From IMG/VR virus record IMGVR_UViG_3300025769_000516, positions 1-31,092 of that record: a stretch of 31,092 nt of DNA; one strand, given 5' to 3'. This document shows positions 14,160-21,436 of the stretch, in pieces (within the stretch, counting starts at the first letter, position 1; the number at the start of each line of letters is the position of its first letter). This DNA comes from a virus. The position numbers were made by a program, and so were the translations under genes. A model generated the notes under the pieces. The model had not been told where the DNA came from, ran no database searches, and saw only the letters and a program-made list of their open reading frames with translations.

Positions 14160-14177
14160 GGATATTAAAAGTACTAA

Positions 14178-14906
14178 TTAAGAACCAAAAGCACGTTGGA
14201 ATAACTGCTCCGAAGTCATCGAAGACATGTCCTCTGTGACCATTCCATTTGCGTCAGTTCCACCGTATCCGATACCAGCTCCTGCTCCTTTGGCGCCCTT
14301 GAAGAAAGTACCATAAATAGGATGAACCTTGTAGCTTGCAATGAAGTCCTGGGCGTTAATACGCTTGCCGGACTCTGGGTCAAGAACAGGGTCGCCGCCG
14401 GAATCGACAACCGTCAAAGAACCATCTGCTTCATGGCGGAAGCTACCACCCACTTGCTGTGAAAGCATGTCAAAGAATGATACTCCGTCAGCTGAGTCCG
14501 TGCGACCACCTGCCGCAAAGAAGACCTTCTCCAGTGCGTACTTCTTCTGATACTCTGCAAGGGCTTTCTTCGCAGAGGCGGCCTCGCTAGCAGCTTCTTC
14601 AGCTTGCCGTGAGTACTTCTGCTCGATAAGCTCACGCTGCTCTCCAAACTGAGCTTGAATGCGAGCGGCTTCAGCAGCTTCTGCTTGCAGCTTCGTATAC
14701 TCGTCTGGATTAATCTCGGCAAAGCGCTCAAGGTTTGTTTTTGTTTCCTTGAGTTCGCGCTCGTACTGCTTACGCGCATCTCGCTCTGCCTTAAGAGCTT
14801 TGAGGAGATTCTCAGCTTCGGAACGAGGCATCATCTCCTCGCTAGCGGAAGAAGTTGGAGCGGTCGGAGTAACTTCCGTCTCGGGAGTCATGTTCTCTTC
14901 AGCCAT
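14178..14906 (-). CDS. Capsid scaffolding protein, 242 aa
   Basis: ATG at 14906 (MAEENMTPETEVTPTAPTSS). The first 25 residues are acidic and disordered; residues 28-145 are a long charged coiled coil (LLKALKAERDARKQYERELK, ASEAASAKKALAEYQKKYAL). The C-terminal part contains short Gly-rich and ordered segments, ending SSMTSEQLFQRAFGS. This acidic, helical plan directly upstream of the capsid gene is that of phage scaffolds, which guide shell assembly and then leave. No protease is visible here. The leader holds a perfect six-pair hairpin (14914-14928) between a promoter-like element and the start. Confidence 0.82.
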   Translation of the reverse strand: MAEENMTPETEVTPTAPTSSASEEMMPRSEAENLLKALKAERDARKQYERELKETKTNLERFAEINPDEYTKLQAEAAEAARIQAQFGEQRELIEQKYSRQAEEAASEAASAKKALAEYQKKYALEKVFFAAGGRTDSADGVSFFDMLSQQVGGSFRHEADGSLTVVDSGGDPVLDPESGKRINAQDFIASYKVHPIYGTFFKGAKGAGAGIGYGGTDANGMVTEDMSSMTSEQLFQRAFGS

Positions 14907-14913
14907 GTTAAAT

Positions 14914-14928
14914 CAGGCGTCACGCCTG
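14914..14928 (-). other. Leader hairpin before scaffold gene
   Basis: CAGGCG, loop TGA, CGCCTG: a perfect six-pair inverted repeat ending seven bases before the ATG at 14906. No U tract follows, so it is not a terminator. It may affect translation or message stability. Confidence 0.5.
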
Positions 14929-14943
14929 TTTGAATGTTACGCG

Positions 14944-14953
14944 GTAGTATGCC
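14944..14953 (-). promoter_or_regulatory. GGNATNCTAC element before scaffold gene
   Basis: GGCATACTAC, 37 bases before the ATG at 14906; its first G is the last base of the upstream stop codon. The extra distance relative to other copies roughly equals the inserted leader hairpin. Confidence 0.45.
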
Positions 14954-15555
14954 TAAGGGCAAACAATCCTGTCCGTTGCAGTATTGACAGCTGAGGCGAC
15001 TAGAGTGAAGCAAGAAGGGATGCTAGATACGCCTTCACTTTGACGAGCACTGGCCGCAGGAGCAACACAACCTTGAGGAAGAGGGCTTGGGGCTACATAC
15101 ACGTCAGCTCTCAAAGGTTGGATATCAGTTCCGTTGGACTGGGCGACAGACTGGGTCCTGAGGACATTGTCAGGTGTGTTGTCGCAAAGAGTAGGGAATC
15201 TATACTCTAGCAGGGCTCCTCGTGTTCTTGTCCCGCAACTAGACGGACTGTAGAAGAGTTTCACGCTGACATCCTGTGGATCAAGTCCTGTAAGCGACGG
15301 GCTTCCACACAGGATAAGGGGGTCGCTGCAATACTCGCTGCTGCAAGGGATTCCGTTGGTAACGACTTTTCCGTCCACCATGGTGACTACCATGTAGAGG
15401 GAGACACAACCCTGTTCGCAATCACAGGTGCTCGCATTAAAGTCTCCGGCACCGCAGCAGGGATCTTGAGGGTTGTAAGCCAGGCCCTCGTTAGGACCGA
15501 AGAGACACTTATTTTTTTTGTCGCAAGTCTTCATGTCGGCAGCGCAGATACCCAT
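14953..15555 (-). CDS. Cysteine-rich virion-type protein, 200 aa
   Basis: ATG at 15555, directly abutting the stop of the 129-residue gene. Sixteen cysteines, mostly in the first 85 residues (MGICAADMKTCDKKNKCLFG, DPCCGAGDFNASTCDCEQGC), then a more ordinary beta-rich part (DVSVKLFYSPSSCGTRTRGA). It recalls the 553-residue cysteine-rich protein at 19747 in style and in the CxxC and CC patterns. Metal binding or disulphide bonding outside the cell would both explain the cysteines. Role unknown; virion location is inferred from the neighbours. Confidence 0.6.
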   Translation of the reverse strand: MGICAADMKTCDKKNKCLFGPNEGLAYNPQDPCCGAGDFNASTCDCEQGCVSLYMVVTMVDGKVVTNGIPCSSEYCSDPLILCGSPSLTGLDPQDVSVKLFYSPSSCGTRTRGALLEYRFPTLCDNTPDNVLRTQSVAQSNGTDIQPLRADVYVAPSPLPQGCVAPAASARQSEGVSSIPSCFTLVASAVNTATDRIVCP

Positions 15556-15945
15556 TTAGCGACTCCATTTCCTCTGAGGGCACAGCTGGTCAGGATCTCC
15601 ACCAACCCAAGTTTTTGCTTCCATAAAGCAGCCACAGTCGTTACAGCGCTTAGACTCAGGGTTAAACAAAGGACACGCCCTGCAAGTGGCGTAGCGCTCG
15701 TTACGGACCTCTTCGGAAACCTTCCCGTGTCTGACGGCCTGCCCAGCGGTCTTGAACAAACCACGTGCCATCTTGCCCGCAGAAGGTCCGACCTTTTTGT
15801 TGGTGAATCTCGGGTCAGCATAGATTGCCTTAGACTTGGAAGTCTCAGCCTGCGCCATCAAGGCTGCGTTCCTTTCTTCTGGCCACGCTGAGCATGGGCC
15901 GGTCGGGTAAGTTCCCGCCGACTTTAGTTCTTCCCTGAGATCCAT
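15556..15945 (-). CDS. Zinc-ribbon-like cysteine-cluster protein, 129 aa
   Basis: ATG at 15945 (MDLREELKSAGTYPTGPCSA). The C-terminal 45 residues carry the cluster: ATCRACPLFNPESKRCNDCG followed by CF, a basic stretch and LCPQRKW. The spacing CxxC-x9-CxxCxC with a late C is a typical small zinc-binding knuckle found in many phage and bacterial proteins of unknown function. The N-terminal part has a helical basic section (KMARGLFKTAGQAVRHGKVS). It could bind nucleic acid or be an assembly factor; nothing decides. Tightly linked to the cysteine-rich 200-residue protein. Confidence 0.65.
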   Translation of the reverse strand: MDLREELKSAGTYPTGPCSAWPEERNAALMAQAETSKSKAIYADPRFTNKKVGPSAGKMARGLFKTAGQAVRHGKVSEEVRNERYATCRACPLFNPESKRCNDCGCFMEAKTWVGGDPDQLCPQRKWSR

Positions 15946-15963
15946 GCTTAACCGAAAGCTGGA

Positions 15964-15973
15964 CTAGTATGCC
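15964..15973 (-). promoter_or_regulatory. GGNATNCTAG element before zinc-ribbon gene
   Basis: Exact match, GGCATACTAG, 18 bases before the ATG at 15945; its first G is the last base of the upstream stop codon. Confidence 0.5.
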
Positions 15974-16230
15974 TAACCTTCTCCTCGCGGGTAAACAAGC
16001 CCACTGGAAGGACGTGTCGAACCGCCAGACGGGATAACTATTACATTTCTATCTGCGTCGGTAGTGAAGACGGGTCCGAATATCGGGTTAACTGACCAGG
16101 GCCCATGGTATGTAGTACCAACAACAGTCCCCAAATAACCACTTAGGTCGTAGTTGGGGTCAGACAAGACAAGAGTCGTTGTTACGCCTGGCTCGAAGGG
16201 GTTGTCTGCTGGTAGCGGAAGGAAAGTCAT
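15973..16230 (-). CDS. Small beta-rich structural protein, 85 aa
   Basis: ATG at 16230, two bases after the upstream stop. MTFLPLPADNPFEPGVTTTL, then PNYDLSGYLGTVVGTTYHGP: short, proline- and glycine-rich, with beta strands and no helix. It looks like a small accessory to the adhesin coded just upstream. No family recognised. Confidence 0.6.
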   Translation of the reverse strand: MTFLPLPADNPFEPGVTTTLVLSDPNYDLSGYLGTVVGTTYHGPWSVNPIFGPVFTTDADRNVIVIPSGGSTRPSSGLVYPRGEG

Positions 16231-16232
16231 GA

Positions 16233-17024
16233 TTAACCTAAGACGACGATTGGACCGTAGTAAGCAGTTATATAGGCGGAGTAACTCCCGTCTGCAAAAT
16301 AGGATCCGGTAGCACCGGTTTTAGGTCCCAGAAGCCTCGGATTAGCGCTGGTAAACCTAGCACCACCTCCGATGCCAATTTCGCCAAGACTACTCGTGAG
16401 AATGCTGTAATAGGAGCCTGTTTCTACATTAGTACTGACGGCACTTCCACTCTTGTCTGAGTACCACAGTATATGATTAGTACTAGAATCGTTAAAGAAG
16501 CTGCCCCAGGTTCCGTCCGTACCTCTTACAAATAGAACTATGTTATCTTGGACGCTTGTGCCAACTTCATCCCAGTAGCCAGCAGTGAAAAACTCCTGCG
16601 TATCTGTTGTGTCGTAGGCAAGGAAAATTCCGTTCGCTCTGCCAGTCACGGTCCAGCCGGTAGTTTCAGTATCACTGGTCCCGCTAAAGCTTCCGTACCC
16701 ACCTTCTGAACCACTGTCGGTCCAGGCTGATGCGTGCTTACGACTGCGAGATGTCGTTGAAGTGCTATAAGAACCCATGTAGATCGAAGGGTTAGTAGGA
16801 TGAGGCAATTCTACTGTAAACCCCATGTAATTTGCGCTTGTCGAGTCAGCGTATCCCTTCTTCTTGATCGGCAGATAGCCAGTCATGCTGGCATTGCCGC
16901 TAATAGCTGTAATCCAGGCGTCAAGCTCCGCCTCCAGGGCTGGCCAGAAGTCACTAGCTGTAGTCCCTAGTGTATTGGAGTCAACGGCGCTCCAGTACTT
17001 ATACTTTCCAACTGGATTAACCAT
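16233..17024 (-). CDS. Putative adhesin/tail protein, 263 aa
   Basis: ATG at 17024 (MVNPVGKYKYWSAVDSNTLG). A short helical N-terminus is followed by a beta-rich body, strongly enriched in Ser, Thr, Gly and Tyr (YMGSYSTSTTSRSRKHASAW, GWTVTGRANGIFLAYDTTDT). That composition, the size, and its place after two modular fibres suggest a carbohydrate-binding or decoration domain on the virion. No catalytic motif or named family is recognised. It is coupled to the 85-residue protein downstream. Confidence 0.55.
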   Translation of the reverse strand: MVNPVGKYKYWSAVDSNTLGTTASDFWPALEAELDAWITAISGNASMTGYLPIKKKGYADSTSANYMGFTVELPHPTNPSIYMGSYSTSTTSRSRKHASAWTDSGSEGGYGSFSGTSDTETTGWTVTGRANGIFLAYDTTDTQEFFTAGYWDEVGTSVQDNIVLFVRGTDGTWGSFFNDSSTNHILWYSDKSGSAVSTNVETGSYYSILTSSLGEIGIGGGARFTSANPRLLGPKTGATGSYFADGSYSAYITAYYGPIVVLG

Positions 17025-17043
17025 AGTCGATTGCCGAGACGGA

Positions 17044-17053
17044 CTAGGATACC
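17044..17053 (-). promoter_or_regulatory. GGNATNCTAG element before 263-aa gene
   Basis: Exact match, GGTATCCTAG, 19 bases before the ATG at 17024, between it and the stop of the 356-residue gene. Confidence 0.5.
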
Positions 17054-17055
17054 GA

Positions 17056-18126
17056 TCAGGCCTCCACGGCAGATACTGTTAATGTCACATTAATGGCCTG
17101 GGTTGAACCAGATTTATTTACGACTTTGAGGTAAAGCTCGCTTACTGGAGTGGTTTCATCATTGAAATAGTTGATGCACGGAGTAATTGAGACCCTTTCG
17201 CTACCACTCGTGATAACCTCGGCGATGACACCCGAACCAGGCGCTGGATCAGTCGTCTCGGAACGACCGCTGTCAGACGTCCTGGCGGCTTGGGACACGT
17301 AGAGCGTCACCCAGGCAGCCTGATCAGTCTCGATGGCCAACAATTGGCCAGACTTGCCAGTGCTGGAAACGGTCACGTTCTCGCTTGCTCCATCCGCAAT
17401 AATTGAGGTGGTCGCTCCGGGCGTAGTCCTTCCGCCAGGTGTGGCAGGCTCCCATTGACTGTTAGCATCAACCCACGTCAGTACTTGGCCGTCGGCAGGA
17501 CCGGTACTCGGAACGGTTACAGTGGTGGTAAAGTAAAGAGAGCCTTGACCAGTGGGGACAATAGTCCGGTTGTCCATGTTGAACTTGACCCAGGTCACGG
17601 CTGGTGTCATCGACCCGGAGCTCGCACTGTTGCTGACGTAATTGAATATATAGTCTGTGTAACCGCTGCCGCTAGTACTGGATACACGAAGCGAGCCGCT
17701 CGTACCGCCGTTTCCGAACGTGAAGCCGTCGGGGAACATTGCATCAAAATCGTCACCGTTGGCATCAGTCCTATACAGGACTAGACCTTTATTACTGGAG
17801 GTGTATTCGTAAATGGAATAGTTACCAGTTTCCGTCTCTGCGCCAGTAGGGTGTGTGCCCTCGTTGTAGTATCTTTCCCCCGTGTCGATAGTATAGGTGT
17901 CATCCAGATCGTCAAGGCCCAAGACAACTACGCCCGTCTCACCGTTGACGCTGTCTACCGCACCACCACCAGAAATTGTTACAACGCTTCCGTCAGTATG
18001 TTTTGTGAACAGCTTCCCGTCAGCAGTATTAACAGCCAGCTCTGCGACTTCAAGATCAGACGCTTGAGGCTCTTCCGCAGCAGTCGCTGAAGCTTTAGCA
18101 ATAATACGTGCGTTAAGTTCAGCCAT
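17056..18126 (-). CDS. Modular tail fibre/adhesin, 356 aa
   Basis: ATG at 18126 (MAELNARIIAKASATAAEEP). Residues 20-55 are a short module (ADGKLFTKHTDGSVVTISGG) shared with the N-termini of the 96- and 410-residue proteins. Residues 58-75 (VDSVNGETGVVVLGLDDLDD) are a common phage-fibre element. A beta-rich central part follows, then ADGQVLTWVDANSQWEP at about 211-227. Residues 238-356 form a C-terminal domain (GQLLAIETDQAAWVTLYVSQ, GSGVIAEVITS, INYFNDETTPVSELYLKVVN) clearly related to that of the 410-residue protein. Probable virion adhesin; receptor unknown. Confidence 0.7.
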   Translation of the reverse strand: MAELNARIIAKASATAAEEPQASDLEVAELAVNTADGKLFTKHTDGSVVTISGGGAVDSVNGETGVVVLGLDDLDDTYTIDTGERYYNEGTHPTGAETETGNYSIYEYTSSNKGLVLYRTDANGDDFDAMFPDGFTFGNGGTSGSLRVSSTSGSGYTDYIFNYVSNSASSGSMTPAVTWVKFNMDNRTIVPTGQGSLYFTTTVTVPSTGPADGQVLTWVDANSQWEPATPGGRTTPGATTSIIADGASENVTVSSTGKSGQLLAIETDQAAWVTLYVSQAARTSDSGRSETTDPAPGSGVIAEVITSGSERVSITPCINYFNDETTPVSELYLKVVNKSGSTQAINVTLTVSAVEA

Positions 18127-18145
18127 TTTGCAGAATCAATCTCTG

Positions 18146-18155
18146 CTAGTATTCC
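18146..18155 (-). promoter_or_regulatory. GGNATNCTAG element before 356-aa gene
   Basis: Exact match, GGAATACTAG, 19 bases before the ATG at 18126; its first G is the last base of the stop codon of the 410-residue gene. Confidence 0.5.
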
Positions 18156-19387
18156 TAGATGCCACTGCCAAAGGTTCCACCAGAGACTGAACTAATAGCC
18201 TGGTTCCCGTAAGCTACTATAGTCACCTCTGAGTTGACATCAGCACCTGCTTGATCCCTGACGGCAGCATAGACAGCCTCTGTGACAGAAGTGTCATTAT
18301 TGAAGTACGTGGTACCTGGAGTGGCCAGGACAGTAGTGCCAGCTGTGATGTAGAACTCGGCTAAGACTCCTGAGCCTGAAGCTGGGTCAGTATTGTAAGC
18401 CCTGCCATTGTCAGCCGTTCTGCTGGCTGCAGAGTCATACAGGACGATCCAGGTATCCAGGGAAGAGGTGACCTCCACGAGAGTACCAGAGTGCCCAATC
18501 CCCACAAAGGTAGCAACTCCGCTGGCTGCAGTCTGAGCTTCAGTCAGTCTCGCGGCAGAAGAGCCACCCCCGCCTCCACCGCCTGTAGCCGTCACGGTCA
18601 CGTCGCCAGTCGCCTGGTCGACAGAGATACCAGCGCCAGCAATAATACTTGTGACACCACCACTCTGATCAGCTGGAACCCAGCTAGCGCCGTTCCATGC
18701 CAGGACTTGATTGTTCGTTGGAGCTGCTGTGGTCGTGTCAACGTCCTGCAAGGCATCGATACTTGTGGTACCCAAGTCAGTAGCCACGTTGCCAGGGACC
18801 CACTCGGAATTGACGTTGTCCCACACAAGAGCCTGCCCGTCTGTGGGGGCTGCAGTCGTGGTGTCAACATCAGTTAGATCATTGATCGAGCCTACGGTAC
18901 TAGGAGTCGTCCATGACATCACTCCCGAGCCATCGGTAGTCAGCGCTTGGCCACTTGTGCCTGTATCGTTTGGGAAGACGAGAGTGTAGCTAGCGGCTGC
19001 GCTGTGAGGAGGCGACTTGAGTTTAATGCCGTGCGTATTTGCCTCGCAGTTGAGTTGAATGGCAGCATCGTTACCCGTATTTCCCATCACTTCCAAGACC
19101 CCAGTAGTGTCTGGAGCTATCTGGATGTTACCTGCAGCCGTGCTTATAATCTGAAAACTGTTAACATCTAGGTTTCCACCAAGCTGCGGTGCTGTGTCGT
19201 TAACAATCTCAATACCAGTGAGGTCAACCGTAGCAGACGTCAGAACTCCGCCTTCTATGACGTAAAGAGCGTTTTCGTCAGTTGCGTAACAAAGCTCACC
19301 TTCTTGCAGGTCCGACAGCCCTGCCGTAAGTGCAGCCAGCGTACCCCTAGCAACTCGTACTGGTACGCGGTAAGAGGGGACTGGCAT
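18155..19387 (-). CDS. Modular tail fibre/adhesin, 410 aa
   Basis: ATG at 19387 (MPVPSYRVPVRVARGTLAAL). The N-terminal 50 residues, with LQEGELCYATDENALYVIEG, resemble the start of the large fibre at 1-3350. Residues 100-160 (AAIQLNCEANTHGIKLKSPP, SGQALTTDGSGVMSWTT) are a cyanophage-style fibre domain. Two copies of a DVDTTTAAPTxxQ(A/V)L-W module follow (167-199 and 209-239), then a glycine linker. The C-terminal domain (281-398) is homologous to that of the 356-residue protein: WIVLYDSAASRTADNGRAYN, GSGVLAEFYI, YFNNDTSVTEAVYAAVRD. Virion adhesin by family resemblance; binding target not readable. Confidence 0.72.
   Translation of the reverse strand: MPVPSYRVPVRVARGTLAALTAGLSDLQEGELCYATDENALYVIEGGVLTSATVDLTGIEIVNDTAPQLGGNLDVNSFQIISTAAGNIQIAPDTTGVLEVMGNTGNDAAIQLNCEANTHGIKLKSPPHSAAASYTLVFPNDTGTSGQALTTDGSGVMSWTTPSTVGSINDLTDVDTTTAAPTDGQALVWDNVNSEWVPGNVATDLGTTSIDALQDVDTTTAAPTNNQVLAWNGASWVPADQSGGVTSIIAGAGISVDQATGDVTVTATGGGGGGGSSAARLTEAQTAASGVATFVGIGHSGTLVEVTSSLDTWIVLYDSAASRTADNGRAYNTDPASGSGVLAEFYITAGTTVLATPGTTYFNNDTSVTEAVYAAVRDQAGADVNSEVTIVAYGNQAISSVSGGTFGSGI
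18671..18889 (-). repeat. Two direct copies of a ~31-33-residue fibre module
   Basis: Residues 167-199 and 209-239 of the 410-residue adhesin share DVDTTTAAPT, then a Q-x-L-(V/A)-W core and a WVP end. The two DNA copies (18791-18889 and 18671-18763) are clearly similar and lie in tandem, about 126 bases apart. Confidence 0.75.
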
Positions 19388-19405
19388 AGCACGATTCTGT
19401 CTGGA

Positions 19406-19415
19406 CTAGAATGCC
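19406..19415 (-). promoter_or_regulatory. GGNATNCTAG element before 410-aa gene
   Basis: Exact match, GGCATTCTAG, 18 bases before the ATG at 19387, just after the stop of the 96-residue gene. Confidence 0.5.
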
Positions 19416-19420
19416 GAAGA

Positions 19421-19711
19421 CTATACTGTGAACTCTCCACCGTCAGGAGCTTCTCCATCTGAAACACCAGTAGTGAAGTCTCCTCCACCCCAGAAGACTA
19501 AGCCGCCACTACCGCCACTACCCGAGCCGCTGATGGTAACGATCGCGCCCAAAGCGTCTTTGGTAAACAGTGCCGCCGCTCCATCAGAGAGTCCCAGAAC
19601 GATCTCCCCCTGAGTAATGGCGCTGACGCCACCAGTTTCGATTTCGGCAATAATTGTAGCCTCGTCGTCTGTCGAGTTCTTTAAGACTATACGATCAGGG
19701 AAAACTGCCAC
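19421..19711 (-). CDS. Short adhesin-family protein, 96 aa
   Basis: GTG start at 19711 (MAVFPDRIVLKNSTDDEATI). Residues 30-62 (ITQGEIVLGLSDGAAALFTK, DALGAIVTISGSG) are the same N-terminal module seen in the 356- and 410-residue adhesins; a glycine-rich tail follows, and no receptor domain is attached. It may be a minimal anchor subunit or the remnant of a longer fibre that lost its C-terminus. The shared module suggests attachment to the same virion site. Confidence 0.65.
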   Translation of the reverse strand: MAVFPDRIVLKNSTDDEATIIAEIETGGVSAITQGEIVLGLSDGAAALFTKDALGAIVTISGSGSGGSGGLVFWGGGDFTTGVSDGEAPDGGEFTV

Positions 19712-19731
19712 GACGAGGTTTCTAAGCTAGA

Positions 19732-19741
19732 CTAGGGTGCC
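19732..19741 (-). promoter_or_regulatory. GGNANNCTAG variant before 96-aa gene
   Basis: GGCACCCTAG (one mismatch from the strict form), 20 bases before the GTG at 19711. Confidence 0.4.
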
Positions 19742-19746
19742 TAGCT

Positions 19747-21408
19747 CTAACAGCAATGGGTCTCGAACAAGGTGGTGTCAAGAAGGACAGGATCGAAAGG
19801 ACCGTCATTCCAATTGCAACTAGGGTCTTGGTAAGGGAAACATCGAACTGTCCCTCCGTCGCAAGGATCGTCTCCAGTGCCGTAATAGTTCGCGATAAGC
19901 AGGCGGGATCGCGCAGCGGGGTCTGTACAGGCGACCGGTTGGCCACTACAGTCACTCCCAGTGGCGCCGCACTCGCACGGACCGACTAGCGACATCTGCG
20001 CAGGTCCTCCAATAGAGAGGAAGGAACTAACTGAACTTGGGCCCATCCTGACTTCATTAATGTAGATGTCTACCAGCTTTTTACCACTTTCGCAGCAAGC
20101 TTGACCATCTTGGTCAGGGGCTGGTCTATAACAGGTCTCACCTGAATCGCAACAGCCGCCAGAAGCTTGAGGGCATATCGGGCCGTCACAGTCAGGGCAG
20201 GCGGGATCTGGTACGCATTCGCCCGAAGCGCTACATATCTCGCAGTTCTTGCAGTCGCTATCACAATGGCAGTCACATTCTCCGCACTCTGGAGGCACGT
20301 TCGTTTTGTCGCAGACCGTCCTGATGTAACAGGTCCTGCCGCCTGCACTAATGCTGCCATTGTCGGTACAAGAAGCGCCGTCAGGGCAAGGAGGTAGTGG
20401 CCCGTCGCAGAAGTGTTCCCCATAGCATTCGCCAACGCATGGATCAATGGGCTCGTCGTCGTCGTCAGGCGGAGTGCAGGCCGCATAGCAATTCTGCCAA
20501 GCCTTATCTAGGCAAGCCCGCCTCCCTGCAGTGGTTATACAGCCTGGCTCGCAGCACTTTGTCGTGTTTATAGCGCAGCCGCAATTGACGTTAACAGTGT
20601 AACAAGCTTGGCAGTTCTCACAGTCTTTTCTCCACTCTCCTGTGCCCATGCACTTCTGGCATTCCTCTGGCGGATCATTAATGCTCTGAGGGCACCAGCA
20701 ATTGGCATCTTCAGGCTCAAGAGGCACACACTCTCTAGGCTGGAAGCTTTCCACGAGCCTACATGCCTCGCACTGAGTGCAGGTATTCTCTTCAGTGCAT
20801 CCCATAGTACGCCGCCCATAGGCGGCATAGAAGGCCGCACAGAAAGCGTCGCAATTCACCTTTGGCGGAGGGCATGGACCGCACGTGCAGCGGACGAATC
20901 CGTCATCCCCTCGCTGGCAGCACTTCTGCTTATTGCAACAAGTGTCATCACCTGGATTGCCCCCGGATTCGCCGCAAGTGCTTTTGGTACAGTCCCCGGT
21001 ACCGCATTTATCGCCGTTATCCGCGTCATCCCCACAACCAGAGGTGCCTCCACCCGAGCCCGAGGCTCCTGCACTTGACTGAGCACATTTCCCCCCGATA
21101 CAAGACCACCCTGAAGCACAATTGTTGCTGTCGAAACAGTTCTGAATGTGTCGACCAGTATTCCACGTACTCCCATCCGAAGCGGTAAGAGAGATGCTCC
21201 CGTCCGACATGTTCCACCCGCCATTCGAGGCTCTGTTAATCGCGGTGATAGGGCTGCTGTTTCCTGCACCTCTGCTCGACGGATAGAGCATCGAAGAGGA
21301 GCTTGGAAGTGTTGGACCTCTCGACGAACTGGACGCTGCCGAACTTGTCGACGAACTGAGCGCTGCCGAATCTCGCTTTTTGTCTTTCCAGTAATCAGAG
21401 AGTCCCAT
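19747..21408 (-). CDS. Extremely cysteine-rich protein, 69 Cys in 553 aa
   Basis: ATG at 21408 (MGLSDYWKDKKRDSAALSSS). Residues 17-65 are a serine-rich disordered linker. From about residue 90 to the end I count 69 cysteines, in patterns such as NCASGWSCIGGKC, CCNKQKCCQRG, CTQCEACRLV, CGECDCHCDSDCKNCEIC and GGCCDSGETC. The spacing resembles eukaryote-like disulphide-rich modules (EGF-like or knottin-like repeats); zinc clusters are an alternative. A short cysteine-free insert at about 430-460 (KKLVDIYINEVRMGPSSVSS) is beta-rich. It is flanked by adhesin genes and its own promoter-like element. Probably an exposed virion protein; no known family assigned. No frameshift or stop interrupts it. 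Confidence 0.7.
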   Translation of the reverse strand: MGLSDYWKDKKRDSAALSSSTSSAASSSSRGPTLPSSSSMLYPSSRGAGNSSPITAINRASNGGWNMSDGSISLTASDGSTWNTGRHIQNCFDSNNCASGWSCIGGKCAQSSAGASGSGGGTSGCGDDADNGDKCGTGDCTKSTCGESGGNPGDDTCCNKQKCCQRGDDGFVRCTCGPCPPPKVNCDAFCAAFYAAYGRRTMGCTEENTCTQCEACRLVESFQPRECVPLEPEDANCWCPQSINDPPEECQKCMGTGEWRKDCENCQACYTVNVNCGCAINTTKCCEPGCITTAGRRACLDKAWQNCYAACTPPDDDDEPIDPCVGECYGEHFCDGPLPPCPDGASCTDNGSISAGGRTCYIRTVCDKTNVPPECGECDCHCDSDCKNCEICSASGECVPDPACPDCDGPICPQASGGCCDSGETCYRPAPDQDGQACCESGKKLVDIYINEVRMGPSSVSSFLSIGGPAQMSLVGPCECGATGSDCSGQPVACTDPAARSRLLIANYYGTGDDPCDGGTVRCFPYQDPSCNWNDGPFDPVLLDTTLFETHCC

Positions 21409-21426
21409 CTTAGCCGCCAGTCTTGG

Positions 21427-21436
21427 CTAGGATGCC
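21427..21436 (-). promoter_or_regulatory. GGNATNCTAG element before cysteine-rich gene
   Basis: Exact match, GGCATCCTAG, 18 bases before the ATG at 21408. Its TAG is the stop codon of the 114-residue gene. Confidence 0.5.
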
